From CAZSMC01 sp964607755 (GTDB lineage: Bacteria; Zhuqueibacterota; Zhuqueibacteria; Residuimicrobiales; Krinioviventaceae): a stretch of DNA of 28,668 nucleotides. The translations under genes were made by a program, and so were the position numbers. Position 1 is the first letter of the stretch, and the number at the start of each line of letters is the position of its first letter. The DNA lies in the NCBI GenBank assembly GCA_964607755.1, contig CAZSMC010000055.1, positions 1 to 28,668 of the forward strand. Direction: 5' to 3'. Positions 1-8,206 of the stretch are shown here, one piece after another. The notes beneath the pieces are model-generated. The model was not told where the DNA came from. It was given only the letters and a program-made list of their open reading frames with translations, and did no database searches.

Positions 1-91
1 CTTAAGTCGGGGTTATTATTGAGATTTTTTAATAGGCACTTTAGTGCCCAAATATTAAAACTTCCACCCAAGACTGATCTTTTACTGTTTT
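1..91. repeat. Copy 1 of ~90-bp direct repeat flanking fabI (cut by window edge)
   Basis: This stretch starts inside a GTCGGGG half-palindrome, continues through the GGCAC-TTTA-GTGCC hairpin (about 35-48) and ends in an AAGACTGA-C-TTTTAC motif. The same order of blocks recurs at about 1334-1421, with a few substitutions and small indels. The left end lies outside the window. It is non-coding in all frames as far as I can see. Confidence 0.75.
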
Positions 92-190
92 TATAACGAA
101 ATACCTTTGATTTTTGTCTTGTTAAATTACATTTGATGGCTGAATTTGGTCTGAAAAAATTTATAAAAATTATAAACCGAGGATAAATTC

Positions 191-1012
191 ATGTCAAATA
201 AATCCTACAATCTTTTACAGGGAAAAACCGGTGTTATTTTTGGCGCGTTAAATGAAGATTCTATTGCCTGGCACATTGCGAAAAAAGTGTATGCTGAAGG
301 TGGTCGATTTGTGCTGTCCAATGCTCCCATTGCTCTGCAATACGGTTCGATCGATAAATTAGCTGCAAAATGCGGAGACGCGCCGGTGGTCGCTGCCGAT
401 GCTACGAATGTAAAAAAACTGGAACACCTTTTCAAAGAAGTCAAAAAGCATTTTGACGGCATTGATTTTATTCTCCATTCCATTGGCATGTCACCGAATA
501 TCCGCAAAGACCGGGATTATACGGACATGAATTATGATTGGATGCGCAAGACGTTTGATATTTCTGCCATGTCGCTGCACAAAATCATCACCAAAGCATT
601 GCCTTTGCTGAACGATCACGCCAGTATTGTCGCATTGACTTTTATCGGCGCGCAACGCATTTTCAGCAAGTACACGGATATGAACGATGCCAAAGCGCTT
701 CTGGAATCAATAGCCCGGAATTATGGCGCGAATCTTGGTGAGCGCAGCATTCGAGTGAACACTGTGTCACAAAGCCCGACTCGCACGACCGCCGGCAAAG
801 GTATTACCGGATTCGATGCCATGGTCGAGTTTGCTGACAAGCTGGCGCCCCTGGGAAATGCCTCGGCCGAAGATTGCGCAGATTATATCGTCACCTTGTT
901 TTCGGATTTGACCCGCAAAGTCACCATGCAAAATCTCTTTCACGACGGCGGATTCAGTTCGATGGGATTGAACAAAGCGATTATTGATATGTTGTGTCCG
1001 CCTGAAAAGTAA
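191..1012 (+). CDS. fabI: Enoyl-[acyl-carrier-protein] reductase, FabI type (SDR family)
   Basis: The protein has 273 residues and closely resembles Bacteroidetes-type FabI, which performs the last NAD(P)H-dependent reduction of each fatty-acid elongation cycle in the cytoplasm. The cofactor-binding stretch with SIAW is at residues 18-27, LHSIGM at 95-100, and the block from QSPTRTTAG to GFDA at 194-210 is typical of this lineage. The catalytic Tyr-x6-Lys pair is Y161 and K168. The position matching the outer tyrosine of E. coli FabI (Tyr146, ten residues before the catalytic Tyr) is Phe here (F151). A GAGGAT ribosome site at 179-184 supports the ATG at 191. It appears monocistronic and lies between two copies of a repeat. 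The family call is firm; the effect of the Phe is unknown. Confidence 0.93.
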   Translation: MSNKSYNLLQGKTGVIFGALNEDSIAWHIAKKVYAEGGRFVLSNAPIALQYGSIDKLAAKCGDAPVVAADATNVKKLEHLFKEVKKHFDGIDFILHSIGMSPNIRKDRDYTDMNYDWMRKTFDISAMSLHKIITKALPLLNDHASIVALTFIGAQRIFSKYTDMNDAKALLESIARNYGANLGERSIRVNTVSQSPTRTTAGKGITGFDAMVEFADKLAPLGNASAEDCADYIVTLFSDLTRKVTMQNLFHDGGFSSMGLNKAIIDMLCPPEK

Positions 1013-1251
1013 GGATTAAAATAATTATTCGAACAAATACGATTGAAACAACGGATCACTTTTTGATTCAGGATTCATTGTAAAAATTTTTACCTAAAAG
1101 TTTATCAATTCGATACGATTCGCTTTGTGATCCATTGTTGGGTTTGGTGACAAGGCATTTCATAGACAATAAATAAGAATATGATCTACCTCTGCTTTGC
1201 CTCAGCCCAGTGTAAAAGCTCACTGATGGAAGGAATCCTTGCAACATTATC

Positions 1252-1276
1252 AAATTGGGCTAAAGCCCAATTTTTT
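1252..1276 (+). repeat. Hairpin with TAAA loop and T-run, possible fabI terminator
   Basis: A perfect 9-bp stem (AAATTGGGC / GCCCAATTT) closes a TAAA loop and runs into six T residues, so it could act as a rho-independent terminator. It belongs to a set of hairpins in this window that keep the C-TAAA-G core while the rest of the stem changes. Confidence 0.6.
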
Positions 1277-1296
1277 GAGAGGTCACCTTTACTTTA

Positions 1297-1316
1297 CCCC
1301 GAGCTAAAGCTCGGGG
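1297..1316. repeat. Palindrome CCCCGAGC-TAAA-GCTCGGGG
   Basis: A perfect 8-bp stem with a TAAA loop, 20 bases after the previous hairpin. The stem sequence is different but the loop and closing C-G pair are the same. It is REP-like, with no coding role visible. Confidence 0.75.
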
Positions 1317-1327
1317 CTATATTATTG

Positions 1328-1345
1328 CCCCGACTTGAGTCGGGG
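1328..1345. repeat. Palindrome CCCCGAC-TTGA-GTCGGGG
   Basis: A 7-bp perfect stem with a TTGA loop. Its right arm begins the repeat unit that also starts the window at position 1, where the matching palindrome is cut at the edge and reads CTTAAG in the centre. Confidence 0.7.
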
Positions 1346-1421
1346 TTATTGAGATTCCTTTACATTTAATAGGCACTTTAGTGCCGAAAGATTAAAATTT
1401 ACACTCAAGACTGAGCTTTTA
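1334..1421. repeat. Copy 2 of ~90-bp direct repeat flanking fabI
   Basis: This is a diverged copy of positions 1-91, in the same order: GTCGGGGTTATT, an AT-rich spacer, the GGCAC-TTTA-GTGCC hairpin (1372-1385), and the AAGACTGA-C-TTTTAC block. The spacer between the two palindromes differs in length between copies. Confidence 0.75.
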
Positions 1422-1571
1422 CAGTCCAGTCCAATTTTCCCTTGTTTCTTTGTGAAAATCCCACTAAATTTGAAGCCTGTTCATTTCGCCATGTTGTGTG
1501 GCGCCGAGTTGCACTTTATAAATAACAATTATAGCAAATCAACGATTATAAATACACATGAGAGGACATTT

Positions 1572-3617
1572 ATGCAATCTCTCCGTACACTTCCAGGTGA
1601 CGATCTTCGCGCTGTCATGTGGCGCTATGCCGATCGTTTTGATTTACAAATGCTTGTCCAATCGGTGCGGTCTGTTGCCCGCGGGCCTGTTGCCCAGGCC
1701 GTGGCAAACGGAGCACGAAATTCCCACGAATGGACCGAAGCAAAAGCCAATCTGCTAAAAGCCTTCGATGAATCCGGGATCACCTCTATGTTTATGGACC
1801 CGGCACACGGCGGCTACATTGCCGGACCGAAAAATCTGGCTCTCGCTATCGCTGCGTTCGAGTTGTCCTGGGTGGACGGCGGAGCAGCAACGTCCAGTTT
1901 GGCCGGTAACCTGGCGCTGGAGCCCATTCACGAACGTGGAACAGAGGAACAAAAAGCAACCTACATGGCCGGCGCTGTCCCTCCACAACCCGGTGAAGAC
2001 CGCGAAGTGAAGCGCGGTGCATTTGGCCTGACTGAACCGCTTCCGTATGTTGGTGTTGAAACCGGCATGCTGGCTGGCAAAGTCTCTGTGTCCGAGTGGA
2101 AAGACGGCGAAGAACTGATGTTGCACGTTGACAAACGCGGCCGCTTTATCACCAACATGGATTTTGCCAATTTCGTTTGTGCGGCCGTGGAAAGCGACGA
2201 TGACCGCATTAAAGGAACCTGTATGATCATTCTGGAAGAGTCGGATGATGGTGTGTTTGACCGCGGCGCACCAACGCTCAAGCTGGTGCATCAACTTTCT
2301 TCTACACGCGATCCGGTTCTCAATATGGATGTTCCGGCACGCCGAATCATTGGCGGTTATAAAGTCAAGGACGGGGTGATTGTGCCAAATTACAATCACA
2401 GCGAAATTATCGAAGCAGTGTTCAAACGAACTCGCGTGACTGTCGGTTTGATGACTGCGGCGAAATTGCTGTCCGCTGTGGAACCGATTATCCGTTACCA
2501 ACGAAGCCGTTTCCGCGGCGGCAGTCTGGAGCCCGGTTCCCCGCGGTACGATTATGGCATTCAGCAGAAGAGCGATCCTGTGCAGAGAACCGCAACCATT
2601 TGGGCTATGGGCGAAGCGGCAGCATCCATCGGATTTGAAGGCGCCCGAGTTTTCGATAAACTGGAACCGTTGGAAAAAGAAAAAACAAGACTTTTCGCTG
2701 AACAGGGCATTGCTGGTGGCCGAGCAGAGTTTAAAGCCCTGCGCAAAGCGCAAGACGATGCCATCGAGTACATTCAATTGCGTGCAAAAGGGGACCAGTC
2801 CGAACGGTTTCACCAGCTTCAAAATGATCCGATCATTCAATTTATTGTGACCGATTCGCTGGCCAACGTGCTGTGTCCGGCTGTCAAATTGTGGAACACC
2901 GGACAGGGCGCGAACATGATGCGCGAGGCGGTCAGCTTGATGGGCGGTTACGGCATCACTGAAGATTGTCCCGGGTTTCTCGGACAAAAGTGGATGGATG
3001 CCCAGCTCGAAGCCACATACGAAGGCCCCGAAGCAGTGCAGCGCCGTCAATTGACCTTTACCATGACGACACCAGTGTTTTTGGCGCATCTGCAAACCTG
3101 GATCGATGAGCTCCGCACATATGCTAGCTCCAATCCGGAAACCGGAGCCACTGCGATTGCTGCCGGTTTTGAGCTGTGGCGGCACACTCTGGAATTTTTG
3201 CAGAACAACAAGGACCGGGACGGTAGCAAATTGTACAGCAGTTCGCGTCAGGGTGCGACGTTCCCATTAACTGATGCGTTTTGCTGGTTAGTGGCGTCGT
3301 ATTATCAAATTCGTGACACCATACATCTGGCCGAACACGGACAGGAAAATCCGGCTGTTGCTGAAGGTCTGGAAGGTAATGTCGCGTTTTTCTCCGATCT
3401 CTGTTTCCTCGAAGCTGCTCGCGCAGCAAAAGAAGCTGCCGGATTGTGCAGCGAACTTTTCTATGGCTATGACATTCAGGATCAGGATCAATCGACATTT
3501 CAAAAATTAAAGAATGAAACCGAAAAACAAATGACGGGTGTGGGCTATGCCAGGGAACGTGCTGCCGAAGCGCTGACCCAGGTGATGATCCCGGAAGCAT
3601 TGGATTATCCGCAATAA
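1572..3617 (+). CDS. Acyl-CoA dehydrogenase, long form
   Basis: A 681-residue flavoprotein dehydrogenase that would oxidise acyl-CoA to 2-enoyl-CoA and pass electrons to ETF. The ATG at 1572 is chosen over an upstream in-frame GTG at 1452 because AGAGGA lies 6-7 bases before it and homology begins there. The N-terminal helical domain runs to about residue 145, followed by the FAD-facing FGLTEP segment. The C-terminal helical domain has MGGYGITED (457-465) and ATYEG, whose E484 matches the catalytic base of medium-chain enzymes. Beyond it lie about 190 further residues, giving a total well above the ~380-400 of short forms and resembling VLCAD/ACAD9-like layouts. ETF-QO and EtfBA genes follow on the same strand. 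Chain-length specificity cannot be read. Confidence 0.9.
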   Translation: MQSLRTLPGDDLRAVMWRYADRFDLQMLVQSVRSVARGPVAQAVANGARNSHEWTEAKANLLKAFDESGITSMFMDPAHGGYIAGPKNLALAIAAFELSWVDGGAATSSLAGNLALEPIHERGTEEQKATYMAGAVPPQPGEDREVKRGAFGLTEPLPYVGVETGMLAGKVSVSEWKDGEELMLHVDKRGRFITNMDFANFVCAAVESDDDRIKGTCMIILEESDDGVFDRGAPTLKLVHQLSSTRDPVLNMDVPARRIIGGYKVKDGVIVPNYNHSEIIEAVFKRTRVTVGLMTAAKLLSAVEPIIRYQRSRFRGGSLEPGSPRYDYGIQQKSDPVQRTATIWAMGEAAASIGFEGARVFDKLEPLEKEKTRLFAEQGIAGGRAEFKALRKAQDDAIEYIQLRAKGDQSERFHQLQNDPIIQFIVTDSLANVLCPAVKLWNTGQGANMMREAVSLMGGYGITEDCPGFLGQKWMDAQLEATYEGPEAVQRRQLTFTMTTPVFLAHLQTWIDELRTYASSNPETGATAIAAGFELWRHTLEFLQNNKDRDGSKLYSSSRQGATFPLTDAFCWLVASYYQIRDTIHLAEHGQENPAVAEGLEGNVAFFSDLCFLEAARAAKEAAGLCSELFYGYDIQDQDQSTFQKLKNETEKQMTGVGYARERAAEALTQVMIPEALDYPQ

Positions 3618-3651
3618 GTTATTTTGCATTCGAATGACAGGTTAAAGAAGT

Positions 3652-5499
3652 ATGGATATTGAACGACAAGCAATGGATATTGATATTGCCTGTGTCGGTT
3701 TTGGTCCGGCAACAGCCGGGTTTTTATCAACGCTAACACAGCAGATGATGAATGACGACGGCACGCCAAAACTGGAAAGCCGGGTGATGCCGGGCATGCC
3801 CCTCCAGGTGCTTTGTTACGAACGGGCGGATGATATCGGCTTTGGCGTATCCGGTGTGGTCTCCAAAGCTGCGGCTATCCGGGCATCTTTGCCGGATATA
3901 AATTTAACTGATATTCCCATGACCACTGATATCAAAAAAGAAAAGTTGGTTTATTTGATGGACCCGTACGGCGCAAGCCACCGATCTCCGGGACACAAAA
4001 TTTTTGATGGTGCATTAAAGCTTGCATCCTGGTTGCCGTTTCACAAAAAAAAGGCGTTCGAGTCGCCGCTTATCCCTTCAGCGATGAAAAAAGAAGGCGG
4101 CCTGATTTTTTCCATGGGCCAGTTCACCCAGTGGATCGGTCAACAAGTGATGGGCTCCGGCATGGTGCAATTGTGGCCGGGCACGCCAGTTCAGGAAGTC
4201 TTGTTCGAGCAAGACAAAGTCACCGGTGTCCGGTTAATGGACCAGGGCACAGATCTCCAGGGCAATCCAGGCGACGGCTTTATGCCGGGAATGGACATCA
4301 ATGCGGATTTAACCGTTGTCGGTGATGGCCCGGTCGGCGCAGTCGGACAGCAGCTCGATGAAAAGTTCGGCCTGCCCGATGGCAATGAGCATAAAGACTG
4401 GGCCGTGGGCATGAAGATGGTAGTGGAATTGCCGGAACATTCTTCGCTCGAATCGGGCACGGTGATTCACACCATCGGTTACCCGGAGCCAGAAATTTTC
4501 GGCTTTTTATACGTTCATCCGGATAACGTGGCATCTATGGGAATCTTTCTGCCCTCCTGGTTCGACAGTCCCTTGCGGGCAAGTTATCGTTACTTGCAGC
4601 ACTGGATCATGCATCCTTATTTTTGGGATGACATCAAAGGCGGCCGAATGCGATCCTGGGGTGCAAAATCGATTCTAGAGTCAGGCAAGCGTGGTGAGCC
4701 GTTTATCGTGGGCGACGGTTTTGCCCGTATCGGTGAAGGCTCTGGCAGTACTAATATCTTTTTAAATTCCGGTGTCGATGAAGCCTGGGCCACCGGAACC
4801 ATGCTTGCTCAGGCTGTTGCCGAACTTGTTGCTGAAAAAAAACCGTTTAGCAAGGAAAATCTCGAACAGAGTTACCTTAAAATTCGCCGGGAAAGCGTAC
4901 TTGAAAAAGAAGCCAATGTGGCGAAACAGGCACGGGATGGATTTCAAAAAGGTTTTTTCCGCGGACTTTTTGGCATGGGCTTAACCATGCTCACCGGCGG
5001 CCAGTTGAATTATCCGGCAAAACCCAAAGCCACTCACGAGCGGGAAAACCGTTTTTATAAATTTTATAAGGCCCGTCTTTCCAAAAAAAAATTGGATCAG
5101 ATACGCCACCAGGCTTATTCAAAAAACGAAGCCGCCGGGGACGCAATTTTGACCCGGCTGGGTTGGCCAGACATCACTTACGATGGCACTCTGTTGATGA
5201 CTCATCAGGATGCGCTGTTTGCCGGCGGCAAAGTTCAGGCGCCCGGAGGGTTCAGAGATCATGTTCGGTTTGTGGATACGAATCTGTGCAAAAAGTGCGA
5301 AAACAAGCTTTGCATCGAAGTTTGTTCCGGACAAGCTATAACCCCCGGTGATGACGAACTGCCGGAATTTGACCGTGAAAAATGCATCCACTGCGGTGCC
5401 TGTATGTGGAGCTGCGTCAAAGGGATTAGTTCGAATCCGGATCGAACCAATGTGTCGTTCAAAGCAGGAACAGGCGGGTTGCATTCGATGGAAAATTGA
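3652..5499 (+). CDS. ETF:quinone oxidoreductase-like flavoprotein with C-terminal ferredoxin domain
   Basis: The 615-residue protein starts with a dinucleotide-binding fold (VGFGPATAG near residues 16-24) and ends in an iron-sulfur domain, the layout of ETF-quinone oxidoreductase (FixC plus FixX). It would accept electrons from EtfAB and reduce quinone at the inner membrane. The tail has eight cysteines: C546, C549, C554, C558 and C578, C581, C584, C588. Human-type ETF-QO ligates a single [4Fe-4S] cluster with four, matching C558, C578, C581 and C584 here, so the extra four may hold a second cluster. It lies 34 bases after the acyl-CoA dehydrogenase, so the two are probably cotranscribed. An ATG seven codons downstream (3673) is a possible alternative start. 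Confidence 0.85.
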   Translation: MDIERQAMDIDIACVGFGPATAGFLSTLTQQMMNDDGTPKLESRVMPGMPLQVLCYERADDIGFGVSGVVSKAAAIRASLPDINLTDIPMTTDIKKEKLVYLMDPYGASHRSPGHKIFDGALKLASWLPFHKKKAFESPLIPSAMKKEGGLIFSMGQFTQWIGQQVMGSGMVQLWPGTPVQEVLFEQDKVTGVRLMDQGTDLQGNPGDGFMPGMDINADLTVVGDGPVGAVGQQLDEKFGLPDGNEHKDWAVGMKMVVELPEHSSLESGTVIHTIGYPEPEIFGFLYVHPDNVASMGIFLPSWFDSPLRASYRYLQHWIMHPYFWDDIKGGRMRSWGAKSILESGKRGEPFIVGDGFARIGEGSGSTNIFLNSGVDEAWATGTMLAQAVAELVAEKKPFSKENLEQSYLKIRRESVLEKEANVAKQARDGFQKGFFRGLFGMGLTMLTGGQLNYPAKPKATHERENRFYKFYKARLSKKKLDQIRHQAYSKNEAAGDAILTRLGWPDITYDGTLLMTHQDALFAGGKVQAPGGFRDHVRFVDTNLCKKCENKLCIEVCSGQAITPGDDELPEFDREKCIHCGACMWSCVKGISSNPDRTNVSFKAGTGGLHSMEN

Positions 5500-5549
5500 T
5501 GTATAATTCATTAAAGATTTAAAGTGGTACTATTTAACATTTTTATTAT

Positions 5550-5613
5550 TTGACGGGATGAACAAGATGAACTGGATTAATTATATATCTTGTCAATCCT
5601 TTAATCTTGTCAA
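5550..5613. repeat. Short imperfect inverted repeat (GATGAACAAGATGAA type)
   Basis: The left arm from 5550 (TTGACGGGATGAACAAGATG...) is an imperfect inverted match of the right arm ending at 5613 (...TTTAATCTTGTCAA). It is one of several spaced inverted-repeat elements in this window that share low-complexity AAGAT/GGAT wording. No gene is visible inside. Confidence 0.55.
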
Positions 5614-5670
5614 AAAATTTGTGGCGAATAGTTACGAAAAATCATATAGCCTGATTAATTCATGAATTTA

Positions 5671-5808
5671 ACCACAAAGGGCAAAGATCACGAAGAACAA
5701 CTGGTTATATATAATGACGAGTTCAAACCAGGAATTCTGGTAAAAAATATTTATTTCATCGATAGTTTTATTTTTTCTAAACTCCGTGATCTTTATGCAC
5801 TTCGTGGT
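5671..5808. repeat. ~138-bp element with 25-bp imperfect terminal inverted repeats
   Basis: The left end (5671-5695, beginning ACCACAAAGG and ending GATCACGAAG) is an imperfect inverted match of the right end (5782-5808, CTCCGTGATC to TTCGTGGT). The core of about 86 bases is AT-rich and without a supported reading frame. It directly precedes the orphan XRE gene at 5831 and sits in the only large gap of the ETF gene cluster, so it may mark the edge of an insertion. Confidence 0.7.
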
Positions 5809-5830
5809 GAATAATTGAGGATAGATTCCA

Positions 5831-6124
5831 ATGAAAAAAGAATTATTTAACGAACTTTTTAAAAGTGTTAAAGAAGGGGGTGCCATTTTACGCGGCGAGA
5901 CAGAACCAAGTCGAGAATTTATTTTTGAGCCCATAGATATTCAATCAATTAGAAAAAAATATGGATTATCTCAAGATAAATTTGCAAGATTACTTGGTAT
6001 TAGTGTAGCAACTCTAAGAAACTGGGAGCAGGGGAGACGCAAGCCTGAAGGCCCTGCCAGAGTCTTATTGAGAGTTGCAGATAAACATCCCGAAGCAGTA
6101 CTTGATGCTGTTCACAAAGACTAA
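5831..6124 (+). CDS. XRE-family antitoxin-like regulator (NadS-like), no partner toxin
   Basis: A 97-residue protein with a helix-turn-helix at about residues 40-75 (IRKKYGLSQDKFARLLGIS followed by TLRNWEQGRRKPEG), the form seen in NadS/HigA-type antitoxins that bind their own promoter. A GAGGAT ribosome site at 5817-5822 supports the start. Such genes normally follow a RelE/HigB-type toxin, but the 331 bases upstream hold only inverted repeats, so this is a solitary antitoxin or regulator. It separates the ETF-QO gene from etfB and is more AT-rich than both, which suggests later arrival. A role in controlling the ETF genes is possible but not shown. Confidence 0.8.
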   Translation: MKKELFNELFKSVKEGGAILRGETEPSREFIFEPIDIQSIRKKYGLSQDKFARLLGISVATLRNWEQGRRKPEGPARVLLRVADKHPEAVLDAVHKD

Positions 6125-6192
6125 ATCTGTATTTTTGTACTTTTTCAGAATTTTCTAACTTAAAAAAGTAAATACCAAACCGGAGATCTTAT

Positions 6193-7002
6193 ATGTCAGG
6201 ATTACATATCATCGTGTGCGGCAGCGTTGTGCCCGATCCGCTACAATCGCTGGTGCCGCAAATGACCCCAAACGGACCTGCATTAAAAAACGAAATGATG
6301 CTGCCTCATGTGCTGGACCCGTGGGCAGCCCATGCCTTGTACGAAGCCGCTAACCTGGCACAAGCGGTGCCGGAGAGCAAAGTCACGCTGGTCAGTCTCG
6401 GCCCCAAAGCCAAACTGCAGCAGGTGATGATGACCATTGCACAAAAAGTGAAATTCGATCTGGTTGCCATCGATGGCCCGGCAAGCGGATTTACAGAATC
6501 CTCACAAGTCGCGGAGAAACTGGCCGATGCCATTCAGCAATTACCTGACCTCGATTTGTCAAAGCTGCTGATTTTTGGCGGTTGGGAATCCGCCTCCAGA
6601 GCCAGTGGCACAACATTGCAGATGGTTGGCGAAATGCTGAGTATTGTGGATCAGTTCCAGGGTGTCGATGAAATTAGTATGAACGATGACGGCTCCTTCC
6701 GGATTTTGGAACGCGTCGAAGGCGGGCAACATCAGGTGTCTGTGTGTGCCGGACCGCCTGCGGTGCTGGGATGGGCGACGGGCAATTTGCCCGAGCCGCC
6801 GAATAATCCGCAAATCGGTATGCAGAACATGCGAACCGTTATGCCTGCCGTGCAAAAAGCCCAATCCGTTGAGGTGACGGATTCGGGAATCGGTTACAAA
6901 AGTGCTGACGTGCCGGTGCAAAAACGCGATACAAAAATCGTCAGAGACAGTTCTCCCCAGGACATTGCCAAAGATATTGTGAAATGGTTAAAAGAAAGTT
7001 AA
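6193..7002 (+). CDS. etfB: Electron transfer flavoprotein, beta subunit
   Basis: A 269-residue ETF beta/FixA-family protein that pairs with EtfA to carry electrons from acyl-CoA dehydrogenase to ETF-QO. Visible family features are the N-terminal LHIIVCGSVVPDP strand and the LDPWAAHALYEAANL helix near residue 40 (the counterpart of the usual NP-D--A---A--L). A WESASRASGTTLQMVGEML segment at about 130-150 stands where AMP/FAD-contacting residues lie in classical ETF beta. A GGAG site at about 6181-6184 supports the ATG. It is 10 bases from etfA, so the two are translationally close. It is divergent from textbook EtfB, so AMP or second-FAD binding cannot be decided by eye. Confidence 0.85.
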   Translation: MSGLHIIVCGSVVPDPLQSLVPQMTPNGPALKNEMMLPHVLDPWAAHALYEAANLAQAVPESKVTLVSLGPKAKLQQVMMTIAQKVKFDLVAIDGPASGFTESSQVAEKLADAIQQLPDLDLSKLLIFGGWESASRASGTTLQMVGEMLSIVDQFQGVDEISMNDDGSFRILERVEGGQHQVSVCAGPPAVLGWATGNLPEPPNNPQIGMQNMRTVMPAVQKAQSVEVTDSGIGYKSADVPVQKRDTKIVRDSSPQDIAKDIVKWLKES

Positions 7003-7012
7003 CGAGGATATC

Positions 7013-8029
7013 ATGGAACGCATATTATTTTTAGCACATACACAGAATGATCATAAACTGCCGAATCAGGCGCTTGAAGCATTGACAGCCGCGCAGCAGC
7101 TAAAAGAAAAACAGGGCGCCGAGCTGGTTGCCGGAGTATTCGGTGAGCAGACAGCAACAGCCGTTGAAAAATGCGGGAGTGATACAGTTTACACTGTTGA
7201 GGGTGAAGCATTTGGACACTCCCGCTATGCCACGGACGCAGCCGCTTGCGAGGCTTTGATAAATTCCGCCGAGGCGAGCATTGTCATCGCTCCTACGACT
7301 TCTCGGATGTCTCGGGTTCTGCCCGGTGTGTGTCATCGAGTTGGCGGACGCATTGATACGCACGTATCCGGTTTTAACGCTGATGGCGAACTTGCCATTG
7401 AGCGCTGGTTTTATCGCCAGCGCATCCAGGCGGAGATGTCCCGCACCCAGCGGCCCTGGTTTCTGGTTGTCGATAACGGCATTTTTGAGCCGTTTAATGC
7501 CTCTCCAGGTGATGCCACTATTCAAGCTGTCGACGTGTCGGTGGATGAAAAACTGACACGAACAAAAGTTGAAGGTTTGCACAAACCTGAAACCGATGAA
7601 CAAACCATCAAACCGGATGCGGACGTGTTGTTTGTTGCCGGTGCCGGCTGGACCAAAAAGCAGCAGGACGGCGAGATGAAAATCGAGCAGGCCGCAAAAT
7701 TGATCACAGATTTTCTCAAAAACAGTAATGCCTCTCTGGGAAGTAGCAAGTCTCTTGTTGATCTCAAAGGTGAAGGTCAGGCGGTGCTGCCTTTCATGAC
7801 CCATTTAAATCAGATCGGCCAAACCGGTTCGACCCCGCGCCACCCAAAAGGGTTATCGACATGCTGCCACGGTGAAGAGCCGCACGTCGTGGGCTGGCGG
7901 TTTATCAGCGAACGCCGCGCTGTCAATCTCGATCCGAATTGCGGCTGGGCGCACGGCAAAGCCGATGTGCTCTATGTCGCTGATGCGTTCAAGGTGATGG
8001 AAGAGGTGAACCGGTTGTTGGAAGAATAG
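7013..8029 (+). CDS. etfA: Electron transfer flavoprotein, alpha subunit (divergent)
   Basis: A 338-residue ETF alpha/FixB-family protein. The N-terminal domain spans about residues 1-190. The FAD-binding C-terminal domain shows GAGWTKK near 212-218, a LGSSKSLVDL segment where classical ETF alpha has GASRA--D, GQTG at 269-272, and a C-terminal ADVLYVADAFKVMEEV. The classical stretch after GQTG (PELYIA-GISGAIQH) is replaced by a segment with two adjacent cysteines and HGEEPHVVGW, so the usual ETF alpha signature is missing although the frame around it is kept. GAGGAT lies upstream of the ATG. It is the last gene of the ACAD/ETF cluster; no clear terminator follows. Confidence 0.87.
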   Translation: MERILFLAHTQNDHKLPNQALEALTAAQQLKEKQGAELVAGVFGEQTATAVEKCGSDTVYTVEGEAFGHSRYATDAAACEALINSAEASIVIAPTTSRMSRVLPGVCHRVGGRIDTHVSGFNADGELAIERWFYRQRIQAEMSRTQRPWFLVVDNGIFEPFNASPGDATIQAVDVSVDEKLTRTKVEGLHKPETDEQTIKPDADVLFVAGAGWTKKQQDGEMKIEQAAKLITDFLKNSNASLGSSKSLVDLKGEGQAVLPFMTHLNQIGQTGSTPRHPKGLSTCCHGEEPHVVGWRFISERRAVNLDPNCGWAHGKADVLYVADAFKVMEEVNRLLEE

Positions 8030-8206
8030 AGGTTAAAAAAATACACTTGTTAAATATCTTCTTTTATACTATACAGTAAAATAGCTTGGTTAGTGGATAG
8101 ATAAATCATCCAGGAACAGTATACAGACAAATATAAAAAATAGGATGTTAGCTGATTTATTGCCGTGGCATGGCTATATTTAGAAAAATTATAGAGGATC
8201 TTAAAA

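Larger units (their letters stand above)
1013..1571. other. Gene-free interval with hairpin repeats between fabI and acyl-CoA dehydrogenase
   Basis: I see no supported gene here. The first ~235 bases are plain AT-rich sequence. From 1252 to 1421 there are four palindromes in a row plus the second copy of the fabI-flanking repeat. The last ~150 bases should hold the promoter of the acyl-CoA dehydrogenase gene, but no convincing -35/-10 pair could be singled out by eye. Confidence 0.6.

Noticed and set aside
1181..1369. 62-codon frame
   Set aside because: It is made largely of the TAAA-loop hairpins and repeat copy 2.
1452..1571. Upstream GTG start for the acyl-CoA dehydrogenase
   Set aside because: The extra 40 residues are unlike the family and the ATG at 1572 has a proper AGAGGA site.
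1755..3185. Long (476-codon) open frame on the minus strand
   Set aside because: It is exactly antisense to the well-supported acyl-CoA dehydrogenase, has low-complexity composition and no recognisable domain or ribosome site.
5668..5934. 88-codon minus-strand frame
   Set aside because: It spans the inverted-repeat element and the antisense of the XRE gene, with no domain or start site support.
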